Source of the DNA: Diphasiastrum complanatum
Taxonomy: Eukaryota > Streptophyta > Lycopodiopsida > Lycopodiales > Lycopodiaceae
Length of the DNA: 64,000 bases
NCBI GenBank assembly: GCA_029204225.1
Contig: CM055104.1
Coordinates: forward strand, 51,514,294 to 51,578,293
Direction of reading: 5' to 3'
Position 1 is the stretch's first letter, and every line of letters starts with the position of its first letter. Shown here piece after piece: positions 30,787 to 42,210 of this stretch. The position numbers were made by a program, and so were the translations under genes. Under the pieces are notes generated by a model that saw nothing but the letters and a program-made list of their open reading frames with translations, made no database searches and had not been told where the DNA came from.

Positions 30787-33343
30787 AGAGTGCAATCTAA
30801 ACATTCACAATTGGGCTTGTATAAGAGGGTAAGCATGAAGAGTGGTAGAAGTCATTGGGTAGAATCAGGAGACAATTGGCTATTGCATGCCCCAAGTGCC
30901 TTCACCTGTAACAAGAGTCTGATAGACCTTTAAAGACAATCTACTACGATAGGTTCTTTTTGAATAGTATAATTTGAGTTGCTCCACCATGGGCTAGCCA
31001 ATTTTCAAAGGATCCAGATGTGCACATGCGAATAAGGGTTGTGAATTTTGCTTGGATGAACCAAGAGGATTTTTTCAAGGTTGTCTAGAGTGGCACCTAA
31101 GGGATGAAAAGAAGGGTAGTTCCACCCACACATGAACCTCCATTTGGGAAAAGTCTTTAATGGAAAAGTTGACAACGTACCTTGTAATGTAATTAGGATT
31201 TTTCAAAAGACGTATGGACCATAGGCTAGGACATAATTGACCTCCTATGGGCTGCTAAGCTTGAAGAGAAAAAATCCCTTTTCCAAAGCTTGAGAAACCT
31301 ATACAATGGTGTTAAACCTACTCTAGTGCACTCACCATCTTGACCCCACTAGGGGGTTTTCCCATTATATAAGCTACCAAAGAAACATTGACAAGGGGGC
31401 AATCACCAAATTGCAAGGAGTTGATTTGAAAATCACACAGCTTCAAATCATCTAATTGAAGATGAAAAACATCTCTCCAAGCAAATCGGCCATGCTTAGA
31501 GCTTTCATCAACAAAGGCACAACTAGGCAATGTGTGTGTAGATTCTTGTTGGCTCAACAAATGAGCAACTTGAAAGCTTTGTGGAAATAGATGTGAGAAA
31601 GCAGCTGGCTACAATGCTTCTCTACAAGTCTCTGCATGTGGGAGGGTGACTTTTTGTTTATGACTTTTCCTTTGTTGCTCTAGATTACTTCATCTAAGGA
31701 GGGGATGGGTCCACTAGCTTGGAAAGGCACACTACATAGAAGGGTTGAGAGCGGTGCACCTCCAGCTGAGATTCTTGAACCTTGGAACAAGAGGGGCCTT
31801 GAAAGCCATCCCGTGCTAGCAGACATCCGAGCCTCTAGTTGGTTGGCTTTGGTTGGAGCAAAGAGGAAAGATTGCTCAAGCCATGCAAGAAAGACAACAA
31901 AGGCTGTAAGTGAGTCTCATGAGAACAATAGATGGAGTAGCAATAGAAGACAAGAGAGGAAATGTAGTTAGAGTAGGAGGGTAAAATGGAAGAGAGTAGA
32001 GAGCAAGGGAAGGAGAAGGCAACATGGCACTAGAGCAAGTAATACTTTCAAGCAAGTTTTGAAGCCTAGTGAAGTCCACGAGAGGAAATAAATAAAGATC
32101 TGAAAGAGGCGCAAATAGACAAGCAAGGGAGTGGCAAGGAAACATGTGTCGAGAAGTAGCTTGTGCATAAGCATGTGAGAAGGCATGCAAGGGAGGAGGC
32201 AAAAGCTTGTCCCAAAAGTAGGTGCAAGAGGGGGGAGAAGAAGAGCATCGTCATCCCAACATGATGTCAAGCAACCTCATCCACGATCAACATCATGATT
32301 GCTAGGGGAAGGCCACATCTAGGCAGCACCGCTCTCCACCACCATGTTTCCATGCCACAAGTTCCCTATCATGCTTTTAGTGTGTGTGCTTGATGATGCA
32401 TCAAAATGGACATCACATTTTGTGTGTTTACAATTACAGCTTTATTCTACTACATATTTTTCTTTTCGCACAAAAGTATAAGTGAACAATTATGTTGTGT
32501 CTAACTTAATTATATGCACTTGACAAATCCAAGATAATGGTGCCCATTGTTTATTCCATGAATGGTGTAGTCATGGCAGTTGGAAAATTCTTGAAAGACT
32601 TTGTTGGGAATTTCCCAAGAGGGATACAAATGACATTTTGTCCGAGAAAATTATATTTCTACACATGAGATCTTGAAAAGTAGTAAGAACCACAAAAAAA
32701 AGATGAGATCTACAAAAGAGATGCTCACCACACAAAAGAGACATGATCCACACACACAAAGGATGTTTATTCTAGAAATGATTGGCTTTACACACTCTCT
32801 CTCACATTTATGATGCTCACAGCTTGGGCACTCACCTTAGTCATGTGTTGTACCTCACATGCCAACATTCAAACTTACTATGTCCTATCTAGTCAACAAA
32901 CAATGGGCCTCCTAAAAAGTTTCTCTAAGACCTACACCTTTGTCACTAGCTAGTGAGTCATTATTGTAGGTAGGCTGGACACAAACTTAATACTTGAATA
33001 CATATATGCATGTGGTTAGCCCCCAATTTTGGCATTACATTACCATGTTTACTTTCACAAAGTCGGTACACCTTATTACAATTCGTACTTGTAGGCCCTG
33101 TGACAAGTTTTCCATGTTATTGATACGACACTTATTTCTAACTATTTTATTAGGGCAAAAATTGCTATTGCCTTTTTTATCTACCTTAAGTCTTCCTTAA
33201 TAGGACACATAAGATCAAAAACTCATATTATCGCTATTTGTCCTACTTATCCACTTTTGCACATGAGAACATTCACATCACTTTTCTTGCAAAAGTACAT
33301 ACATTTGTGTGTCATTTTAGGTTGCCACATTGAGCGATTCATC

Positions 33344-33533
33344 CTCAAACTAACAAAACATTAAAAATTATAAATCTATCTTATGTTTATGACCAACAAA
33401 AATGAGGCCATGTTTACTCAATTTAGCGAAGACAATCTCAAACTAACAAAACATTGAAAATTACAAATATATCTTATGTTTATGACCAATAAAAATGAGG
33501 GCATGTTATCTACTCAATTTAGAGAAGACACCA
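33344..33533 (+). repeat. 93-bp tandem duplication
   Basis: 33344-33436 and 33437-33533 both run CTCAAACTAACAAAACATT, ATCTTATGTTTATGACCAA, AAAAATGAGG and CTCAATTTAG. They differ by a few substitutions and a small insertion near the end. Confidence 0.85.
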
Positions 33534-34550
33534 TGCATCTTATCTGAAAAGCGTATGGATGACATTTCCAACTCCTATCAAGAATACTACGGGTACAATT
33601 TTCCCTACGAAAGTGTTTATTTTTCTACCATAAGACAATAATGGAAAAACTTATGCAAGCCATCAAGAAAACTCTCGAGAAGAAGAAACACAAGGTTAGC
33701 CAATCAAAACCACAAGAAAATGGTATTAAAAAAGTGATACATTTTTTTTTATCATAAAAGTTTGAGAAGCAAAGAGTTAGAAAGAGCATAATTCTCTCCA
33801 TTAGAGTTTAGTTGATGGAAAGATTTTATGGACCTTTTCTAGTTCTCAACATTAATAATGTTGTAATTAGATGGCAACATAAATGCATGGGTAGATTGTT
33901 GTTTATGTTAGTAACCTAAAATCTTTTGAAAGGGCAACCACTTCAAGAGCCCATTCATAAGATTATCTAAAAAATGGGGAAGAAGTGCTGAAATCCAAAG
34001 CAGATTATGTGCCTACGCGACAACTTTTAGGTGTGGGTAAAGGTCCCACATGCATGACTCATATATGCATGTATGCATAATAGTCAACAAGCATATCTAA
34101 GATGTGTTGACATAGTAGGACAAGAAAGGAGCTTGTTCAAGTACTCATTCAACAAAATTTGTATCTTGTGAAGACATCATGGTCATGATGGGTCCACACA
34201 ACCTACATGACTAGCTCTCATGAGAGGCAAATGCTTAAGAGCCTCAAGATTATGATGTTGCAAGAACTTGTCTGGATGTAGATCCTTGAATGCTAGCTCT
34301 TTTTGGAAGAAAAAAAAAATTACTAGGAGCCTAGCTTTTCAAGAGATTTAGTAACATCATAGGAAATGACAACGTTTTTCAACTATCTTTTTCATGCCTA
34401 ATACTCCATTGGTTGAGGGAAGTCAAGGAAGTGTTGAAGAGCTTGAGTTTCTAATAACAATAGAAGGCAAACATTGAGTTTTAACAATCTCAAGCCGACA
34501 ATTTTCTCTTGTTAGCTCTCGTTTGGTATATTTTAGGTCAAAAATTATTT

Positions 34551-35243
34551 CATTGGGGCAAATTTTTTTAACATCGTAAATGTGGGGGCGCGCTGGCCCA
34601 CCTCGCTAGCGCCCCGGAATGGGCCCCCACCCCCCTCTGCAGCAGCCCGTGTCACAATGCATGGGCCCCGAGCTGCATCTAATGCTAGTTCTGAATCGAG
34701 CTTCAGGGCAGATCGCTTGGCTCGTACCTTATATAAGGAACGCAAGTTGTGCAGTGAGTTTACTTACTCGTGCCCGTCTACTCCTCCCGTTTGAAACACG
34801 TGACGTTCGTCTGAAGTGTTGCTCCAACCTAGGCTATGCAACTTGGGGCCCATGCATTGTGACACGGGGCGCTGTAGAGGGGGTTGGCGCCAGTGAGGTG
34901 GGGGCGCATTGGCCCACGCGCCCCTACATTAAAAAAAAACAAACACAAAAGGGTGCCCCCCCCCCCGACAAATTTTTTTTTTATAAGCTAAGTTTCTTAT
35001 TTAACGCACCTCCCCCTTTTCTTTTTTCTTCCTCCAATACTAATTAATGGGAATTTTTTCTTCCTATTTCTTTGTAGGTGTTTATTTAAAAAAAATTTGC
35101 CCCAGAGTTTTTGGACAGATTTTTACATAACGTAAATGTACACATGTACTTTTATTATTGGTCTAAAAAAAGCTTTCAAGGTTGAAAAAAATAAAAAAGC
35201 ATCTTTACACAAGGTCTTTTTTTATTTTGAAATTCCTCTAATG
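34551..35243. mobile_element. Giant foldback element FB2 (left end uncertain)
   Basis: The right end (…CTCTAATG at 35243) and its last 150 bp match the right end of FB3 (shared AAAAAGCATCTTTACA, ATTTTGAA). Large arms pair: GTGTCACAATGCATGGGCCC at about 34649-34668 has its inverse at about 34846-34866, flanked by paired GGGGCGCG.TGGCCCA and GGGGCAAATTTTTTTAA blocks. The right arm has about 150 bp of extra AT-rich and poly-C sequence. The left end is placed at CATTGGGG (34551) by the pairing alone. The right flank is reverse-strand Gypsy RT, interrupted after LEQVFMVRN. Confidence 0.7.
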
Positions 35244-35800
35244 GAATTCCGAACCATGAAAACTTGTTCAAGGGCATTGAGATGCCTATCTTGAGAGGAA
35301 TGCACACCAAGATCATCGAGATAAATCTCTAGATTCTTGTGCAATAGATTCTTGAAAGCTCGTTGCATCATCCTTTGAAATGTGGATGGGGCATTGCACA
35401 GACCGAATAGCATAACGTTATATGCAAAGGTACGAAACTCTGTAACAAAGACCATTTGGAAACGATCTTTAGGAGCAATTTAGACTAAAAAATAGCCACT
35501 AAAACCATCGAGGAAGCTAAAAGCTTCAGCTCCTGCCATATTTTCGAGGATTTGTGTAGTCAGAGGTAAAGGAAAATGATCCTTCTCTGTTTGATCATTA
35601 AGTTTCTTTGAATCCACGCAGATACGGAGTTTACCATTTTTCTTTGGCACCACCACAATAAATTGGTGATATCCAACTAGTATGCTCGATTTCATAAATG
35701 AAACCAGCATGGGATTGGTAATAGTAGGCATGCATGAATATTTTGGTGTTGTTTCACGAACTAAGTCTTCGTCAATGATGTTCAAGATTTCATCACTGTG
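35244..35800 (-). pseudogene. Gypsy reverse transcriptase, N-terminal half
   Basis: The reverse strand reads YHQFIVVVPKKNGKLRICVD, SKKLNDQTEKDHFPLPLTTQ, AFSFLDGFSGYF, a stop, then FAYNVMLFGLCNAPSTFQRM and the catalytic YLDD (35312-35323). It breaks at the FB2 insertion, just past HLNALEQVFM. The remaining RT, RNase H and integrase are not found on the left side of FB2. Confidence 0.88.
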
Positions 35801-36040
35801 TACATCCCATTAATAGACTTTGAGTTTGGGTCGATATAGACGAGTGTGGATGCTTAGAGATGCTGGGTCCTTGGTCTCATCTAATTGCCAATGTTGCGCG
35901 CTTGTACAGTAGCATGCAACGGCTCTTCCGATACCCTACGTGCTGGAACAGTCTTTTTGGTTTGGTTAGGGCAATCTTTATAGCAATGCTTCCTGATATA
36001 ATCATCACATTCAGCTACAAAGTCATATCAAAATCTACAT

Positions 36041-37290
36041 TCACTCTGGAAGTGAGTGGTTTTTCCACAGACAAAACATCTCTTTTGAAGTGCTAAAGGG
36101 AACATAGCATAACCATTTAGGTGATTCCTCTGGATAATATTGCTCATTAGGAGAGGACGTAGATGCCTCATCTATGTAAATGACAGGATGACCGCCATCA
36201 TAAGTAGTGTCATAGGCTGGTGTGTCATAGGAGGTATGCTGCACTACATGGGCCAGAACTGGATGTCAATTCTATTGGGTTGGCCTGTAGGGTGGAGCAG
36301 ATCCTCTTGGAGCTGGAAGTGCCAAGTGTTGTTGTTATGGAGGTAGTTGTTGTCTAGGTAATTCCTGGACTTGGACTGGTGTCATATAATGTGGGTTATA
36401 TGGTGCTTGTGGGTGTGCGTGTGGCGCATATTGCTGAGGTCGAGAGTATTGCTTGTTGCGTGGGTTGTACCTACAGCTGGATGTCGTATGGGTGGTCGTA
36501 TCACACAGTATACAGTGTTGTGGTTCGTAAGGATGGTGTAATGGGCACTCATTACCGGTATGTGGACCACGACATTGTGGGCACCAGGTGTCTTCTCGCC
36601 AATGGATAGTGTTATCGGATCGCAATTGCCCTGGCAATTGACTTTGAAAAGATTTCAAGGCTTGCTAAAACTCTTTGTTGGGTTTCTCCTTTTGTTGTTG
36701 ATGTTGTTGATTCATCAACTCAAATTGAAATTTCCAGACCTAGTCGGAATCTCGGGGCTCACTTGGACGGTGATCAGGGAATACACGGTGAGCTTTTTCT
36801 CTTTCTGGTCCTCATCATCAGAACCTTCATCTTCTTCACGAATGGCGTCAGACATAGTAGATATAAGAGTAAAATACTTTTTGCTAGGTTTAAGCTCTTT
36901 CCGGATGCATATGGGAAGACCAACGAGAAACCATATGATCAACATTTTATCAATTGGTTGTTCCAGGACTTGACTTCTGAGACGCTTAAAGCGCTCAATA
37001 TAGTCACGTACGCGTTCATCTTTTTTTATTTTTATATTACTAAGGCGTACAAATGGGCTTTCTGTGAGTCGAAAAGTTGGAAACGTTTAAGAAAAGACTC
37101 ATTCAACTCTGACCAGTCTTGTTGATCGTCACGATCGAGGTTGAAAAACCGCTCTCGTGCTTTATCTACCATGGTCATCGAAAAAAGTTGGACTTTTGCA
37201 TTGTCAATATATTCTCCATACACTTCGCATGCATTCTCAAAGACTTCTAAAAATCTATGAGGGTACACAGTCCCTGTAGAACAATTGATC
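36041..37290 (-). pseudogene. Gypsy gag, family A relative (copy 3)
   Basis: On the reverse strand, 37032-37268 gives YPHRFLEVFENACEVYGEYI and ERFFNLDRDDQQDWSELNES (the capsid core). 36715-36945 gives the acidic linker MSDAIREEDEGSDDEDQ, nearly the same as in copies 1 and 2. 36335-36658 gives two knuckles, CPQCRGPHTGNEC (short CX2CX3HX4C) and CILCDTTTHTTSSC (classical). The rest is proline/tyrosine/histidine-rich. Frameshifts separate the parts. A protease between gag and the RT at 35.8 kb is not readable. Confidence 0.82.
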
Positions 37291-37379
37291 AGACAGATCT
37301 TGATTCTACCAACAAAGCGCGCAGTTTACTTGACAAAGGATGAGAAAGAAACGGACGCGAACTCAAAACTTTTCTATTT

Positions 37380-37650
37380 GTGACCAACTCGAAAGATTTG
37401 CGAAACAGTGTCATGTGGAAGCTTGTGGTTTTCTTGTTGAAACTCGAAAGATTCACGAACAGAATCTTGTCGCGAAATTTTTTTGTTTCTTGTTCAAGCC
37501 TCAGATGTCGCAAAACTATCTCAAACAGTTCGCGAAATATTCTAGCTTCCTTCAAACTCAAGAATTGTCATTTGAACAATTCGCGAAAGACGAAGCTGAG
37601 ATGAAGAGACAGATTGTCGCGAAATATTTGTGAACAGAATTTATTCGAGC
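37380..37650 (+). repeat. TTCGCGAA-rich LTR-like block
   Basis: At least five variants of TTCGCGAA or TCGCGAAA occur in 270 bp (near 37390, 37470, 37530, 37580 and 37617), with related TTCACGAAC. The block is followed 100 bp later by TATAAATA (37747-37754). The arrangement looks like a retroelement U3 and core promoter. A weaker relative (ATTCGCGA, TTCACGAACGA) lies at 4505-4635, upstream of element 2. Confidence 0.6.
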
Positions 37651-37746
37651 CTGAAAATAGAGCGTCTATTTGAATATCAATCGTCATATATGGTTAGATT
37701 TCTACTGTTACAGTAATAAAAGGCCAAAAGACCTGCCCTGTAGCAA

Positions 37747-37754
37747 TATAAATA
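37747..37754 (+). promoter_or_regulatory. TATA box of LTR-like block
   Basis: TATAAATA in the context AGCAATATAAATACATATG, downstream of the TTCGCGAA cluster. Gypsy RT begins about 290 bp further on without an intervening gag, so no intact element follows. Confidence 0.4.
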
Positions 37755-38041
37755 CATATGCACTACTCGTTGAAACACACTGAATCAGAGACACAACAAC
37801 GAGATAAGACAGCAAGAGATGTATATTGATGAATCAGATTCAGAGTTGTAAAAATTCGTTTTTGGTCAATAGTTTCTTATTGTCTAAATTGTCTTAAATT
37901 GTATCATACTTCAGCGTATAAGTCTAACACATCCAAATATAATTTTCACACGCATATTCAATCAAAACAAATACTGTTCTATTAGTACATAGATTAAATA
38001 AAATTGCGATTGAAGACACTGATATTAAACATCTTTTAGGA

Positions 38042-38823
38042 CTCGTCATGGTCATTATGAGTTTAAGGTGATGTCATTTGGGCTCACAAATGCTCCAGCT
38101 ACCTTTATGACCTTGATGAACAGTGTCCTCAAACCATACTTGGGTAAATTTGTAGTTGTATTTTTAGATGACATCCTCGTCTACAGCAAAACAAGGAAGG
38201 AGCATCTAAAACACCTCAGAAAGGTGTTTCGACTGCTCAGAAAACATAAGCTTTATGCTAAAGAATCCAAATGTGAATTCTTAATTGAAGAAGTAGCATA
38301 TTTGGGTCACATTATCTCGGTAGAAGGGATTAAGATGGACCCGAATAAGGTTAAAGCCATACTCAGTTGGCTGAGACCTCAAAATATTTTGGAACTTCAT
38401 ATCTTTCTTGGTTGGGCGGGATATTACAGACGATTTGTCAAGGAATATGCTCAGATAGCAGTTCCCATGACAAGTCTTCTTAAGGGGAAGGGAAAGGAGT
38501 TCATTTGGGAGTCCGCACGGCAGGAGAGCTTTGATGCTCTCAAAGCAACCTTAGCTACAACACCAACGACCCCAATCAGCTATTTGTGGTCGAAACAAAT
38601 GCTAGCGACTTTGCAGTCGGTGCTGTGCTAACTCAGGGTAGACGACCAGTTGCGTTTGAGAGTAAAAAAAACTCGAGCCAGCTCAGACTAGGTCTTGCTT
38701 TGCCTACGAGGGGGTTTGTGGAATTAGTCCCACATTCTAGCTCAACTACGATACTATTCTGTTCTCTAAGAAAATGTCAAACTGAAATTACAACACATAC
38801 GCTTAAAAAGATATCATTCTAAA
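38042..38823 (+). pseudogene. Gypsy (Ty3-type) RT and RNase H fragment
   Basis: The frame reads [33 protein letters not shown] (FLDD catalytic motif), [40 protein letters not shown] and [20 protein letters not shown] frameshift near 38590 leads to [15 protein letters not shown] and RPVAFESKK, the start of RNase H. It belongs to a different lineage from the reverse-strand Gypsy at 35-37 kb. Confidence 0.9.
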
Positions 38824-39950
38824 TTAATGGAATGATGTCGATTGTTAACATCCATTCAAGACTTGTTTAACAATTTGAAATGGATATATTTATGAGTCTA
38901 TCTTTCAAATTTTTTAAAAAAAGAGGAGATACAATATCATGTATAGAGAGATTGTTTGTCGAACAAGTACGCCAGACAATGTGAAACTACAAAGTCCGTT
39001 GCTTATTATGATCAAAATCTCACTAGATTTATGTTGTGAAGCATCAATGTAAATTCTTCTTTTTAAGAAATATTGTTATTTCTTTCAGTAGATGTGTTGA
39101 AGCTCATTTTGTAACTTGTAATCCTTAAGGCTTGCTACAATTCACATATCTCCTGTTGGATTTACTACGAGTCCTATCAAAATTCTAAATGATCAACATT
39201 TAAGAGTAATCAGGTACAAATCTACAATCAAATTGTTTCAAATTTGGAATGGATAATATATGTATTAGTTAAGTTTCTCTCTTTCTTCATTTTCAAGTAA
39301 GGCAGCTTTGTTAAAAAGTTTCTGCCTAGCTTACTCAAATGATAGTTAGTGGCTCAAATAGTTATCAATTTACTTTTTGTCTTTTTTTAGTTAGTTTTTT
39401 GGATGACTGGTAATTTTGTGTCCAGGAGTGACCACTTTCTTGAAAATGTCATTTCTTGTTGTCTTTTCTTTTACTATTTATTATGAAATTTTTGGCATTT
39501 TTGGGCCAATGAAGGCTAAGAACCAATATATTGATTGCTATAATAAAAAAAATGGGTGTTCTAGTCAACAAACGGATTATATCCAAAAAATCCTGCTTTT
39601 CTCTAGTATTGTGATGCTATGATTGATTAAAATTAAGAAATTAAAATGACGCATCCAGTTTGGATTGCAAACATAGGCATGTGAACGTACTTTGCTAAAA
39701 AGAAAAGAAAAAATTCAATGATGTATTTTTCATGTAAAGAGAAGTAAGTGTTTTGTAGACAATTACTTGATGAGGAACGAAACATTGTATTGCATATTAC
39801 TTCAAGGATACTCACTAGTGCTCATAAAATAACTTTTTCCAATAGAGTATAATAAATGATACAGGTGGGCCTTCTGAATCTTCAATATATTGACAAAATT
39901 TTACGACAAATTCAATCCCAATCAATCCTAAAAGTGATGGAGGATGCACA
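38824..39950. other. Stretch without recognised genes
   Basis: AT-rich DNA with only short frames and no match to other repeats in the window. Confidence 0.5.
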
Positions 39951-39959
39951 AATCAAAGA

Positions 39960-40064
39960 TCTTTATGCTTACTCTTCACACGTGGGAACATGTTCCACAC
40001 GTGTGAAATCAATATGTTCATGAAATTGCAAAATGATAAAGCAAGATTTTGTCAAATCTTCACA
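39960..40064 (-). repeat. LTR 5' end (reverse orientation) with paired CACACGTGTG
   Basis: On the - strand the LTR begins TGTGAAGATTTGAC at 40064, preceded by GAGAAG, comparable with the start at 43176. Its motif pair lies at 39996-40005 (CACACGTGTG) and 39977-39984 (CACACGTG), 11 bp apart. The far end of the LTR is not defined. Confidence 0.65.
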
Positions 40065-41565
40065 CTTCTCAAAAACTAGTTTGATGAGATACTAGATCAA
40101 ACAAAAAACTTGAGATACTTCTTGAGTGGATTCTTTGGTATGAATATGATGTGAAAACCAGCCAATGGACCTTGATAGCAGCACATTCACCAAATCCGTG
40201 ATAGGATTACTTTGGTGGAAATTCATTGACAACGTTCTTTGATGTGCATTCCACCAATTTGCCAACATTTTCTTTTGCTCCCTCCATGTATTAAGAGGAT
40301 CTTGGGCTTGAAAGCTCCACCTCCTTGAAAATAGTAGAAATCCGAGGCCTTCATGCCTCATAATGACCATGAAGATCACCAGAGTTAACTGGTTTAAATA
40401 GCATCGTACCAAGGAATCGAATTCCTAAACTGGGTATATGCCTGAGAACTGTACTATTGATTATTAAGATTTTGCATTTTAGCTTGACTAGTCCACAAAC
40501 TATGAACTTTTTGCGTGATAGATATAATCTTGTAATCAAAGGCTATCTTGATCTCATTGAGGCTACATACTTGCTCAAGAATGTAAGTGTCCTTTGTATA
40601 TACTTATACCCTCCAAGGCCCATGCACCACTAGTAGTGCACTGTGACCAATATAAAGTCCAACACATAAGATACAATCCTAAGCATGCTAGTACAGCAAG
40701 CACAAAGAGAACGGATGGTGGACAAACCAACCCAACCAAACCTAGATCGAACGAATCTAGCCCCCAAGCTATGGATCAATCTCAAAGAGGATTGAGGCAT
40801 CACACCAGCAGCATACGGCTACTAGTCTCATAATTAAGGATACACTAGTGAGAGCCCAATAGGTATACTTATATCCTCCAAGGCCCATGCACCACTAGTA
40901 GTGCATTGTGACACCTCACTGGACACCTCTGCAGCCTATTGGAGTGGCATGTTTGTACCGAGAGACTCTACAATCTATTATTGAGTTCATGGGTCATGAT
41001 GTACACGCACGCTATAAAGCCCCTCACCAAGGATGCACTCGCCAAGCAAGCCGCAACAAAGCAATGCAAGGGAATTGAATGGTGGACAAACCAACCCAAC
41101 CAAACCTAGATCTTACGGATCTAGCCCCCAAGCTATGGATCAATCACTCACAAGAGATAGAGGAGTCATACCAACAGCATATAGCTACTAGCATCACACA
41201 ATCAAGCATACACTATTGAGAGCCCACTAGATTTACTTCATTAGGGAAAATATGGGCTCAAAATGGGCCCTTTAAGAAGTTTGACTATAGAGAAAGATTA
41301 ACAAGAGAGAAAAAAATTCTGGCAACATTTATGCTCGTTTTTTATGATTCTGGAACTGCCCGCCGCCCAACTTATATGGTTAACATGTAGCCTTGATTTC
41401 CATAAGCAAATGTGATAATATTGCACATTTTCCCCTTTGAAAAGCGCTCCGAGAAGTCCCACACCCTTAAAAAAACGTCTAGAACCGGTAGGCATAATTG
41501 CGCTAGTGTGTGCTCATTCACTTCTCCTTTGTATTTCTAGGTGATAGTGCGAGAGCTTTTCAAAT

Positions 41566-41641
41566 CCTAATATCAGTTCAACGTGCAGATGTGCTATCTG
41601 ACTGGTCAAACAGGCCATTCGCACGTTGAATCGATATCAGG
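41566..41641. repeat. Small hairpin present only in the left arm of FB3
   Basis: CCTAATATCAGTTCAACGTGC at the left base is mirrored by the segment ending GATATCAGG at 41641. The corresponding place in the right arm (between GAGAGCTTTCCAAAC and TAACTTCTTAACCG when reversed) lacks it. It may therefore have been added to one arm. Confidence 0.7.
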
Positions 41642-41840
41642 TTTATTTTTTTAAACAAGTTTATCTTCTTAATCATAGACCCAAATGAGCTAAATATGGT
41701 GCTATTAGAAAGAGCTTGACGAGAGCTTCACAACGGCATCGTAGATGATCTAGTTTTGAGTTACGGTTAAAAAGTTATAGGTAGTCAAAGTTCGCAGAAA
41801 ATCCCTCATAAAAAATATATATATATTTCAAAAAAAATAA

Positions 41841-41920
41841 CCCTAATATCGGTTCAACGCGCGCCCTTGGGGTTTGAGACCGCTCAAACTCTAAGGATGC
41901 ACGCTGAACGGATATTAGGG
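41841..41920. repeat. 80-bp nested hairpin, left arm of FB3
   Basis: CCCTAATATCGGTTCAACGC is mirrored by the segment ending GATATTAGGG, with TTTGAGACCGCTCAAA at the apex. It pairs within itself and also with the hairpin at 42131-42210. Confidence 0.9.
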
Positions 41921-42130
41921 CTATACATTTTTTTTTTACGACAGAACTCGACGAGAGCTCTACAACGGCACCAGAAGTTTGACTGCCTATAACTTTTGAA
42001 CCGTAAATCGGAATTAGGTCATAAAACTTTGACTGCCTATAACTTTTGAATCGTAAATCGAAATTAAATCATTCTAGTGTCGTTGCAGAGTTCTCGTTGA
42101 GCTCATTCCTTGAAAAAAAAAAATTAAAAA

Positions 42131-42210
42131 TCTCTATATTGGTTCAACGCGCGCCCTTAGGGTTTGAGACCGCTCAAACCCTAAGGGCGTGCACTGAACC
42201 AATATTAGGG
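42131..42210. repeat. 80-bp nested hairpin, right arm of FB3
   Basis: TATATTGGTTCAACGCGCGC is mirrored by the segment ending CCAATATTAGGG, with the apex TTTGAGACCGCTCAAA. The pairing is nearly perfect over about 35 bp per arm, better than at 41841-41920. Confidence 0.92.

Larger units (their letters stand above)
29991..34540. other. Long stretch without recognised genes
   Basis: Frames at 31318-31560 (-), 31705-31971 (+) and 31876-32270 (-) are the longest, but they overlap on opposite strands, are compositionally simple and resemble nothing I know. The stretch contains a (GGGGA)n run at 30754-30786 and a 93-bp tandem duplication at 33344-33533. The rest is unremarkable AT-rich DNA. Confidence 0.5.

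Noticed and set aside
31705..32270. Open frames on both strands
   Set aside because: They overlap antisense, have simple composition and no recognisable domain.
33799..33820. CCATTAGAG as a possible left end of FB2
   Set aside because: The following sequence does not pair with the right arm; pairing starts at 34551 instead.
36140..36973. Plus-strand frames over the Gypsy region
   Set aside because: They are shadows of the reverse-strand gag, which has capsid and knuckle motifs.
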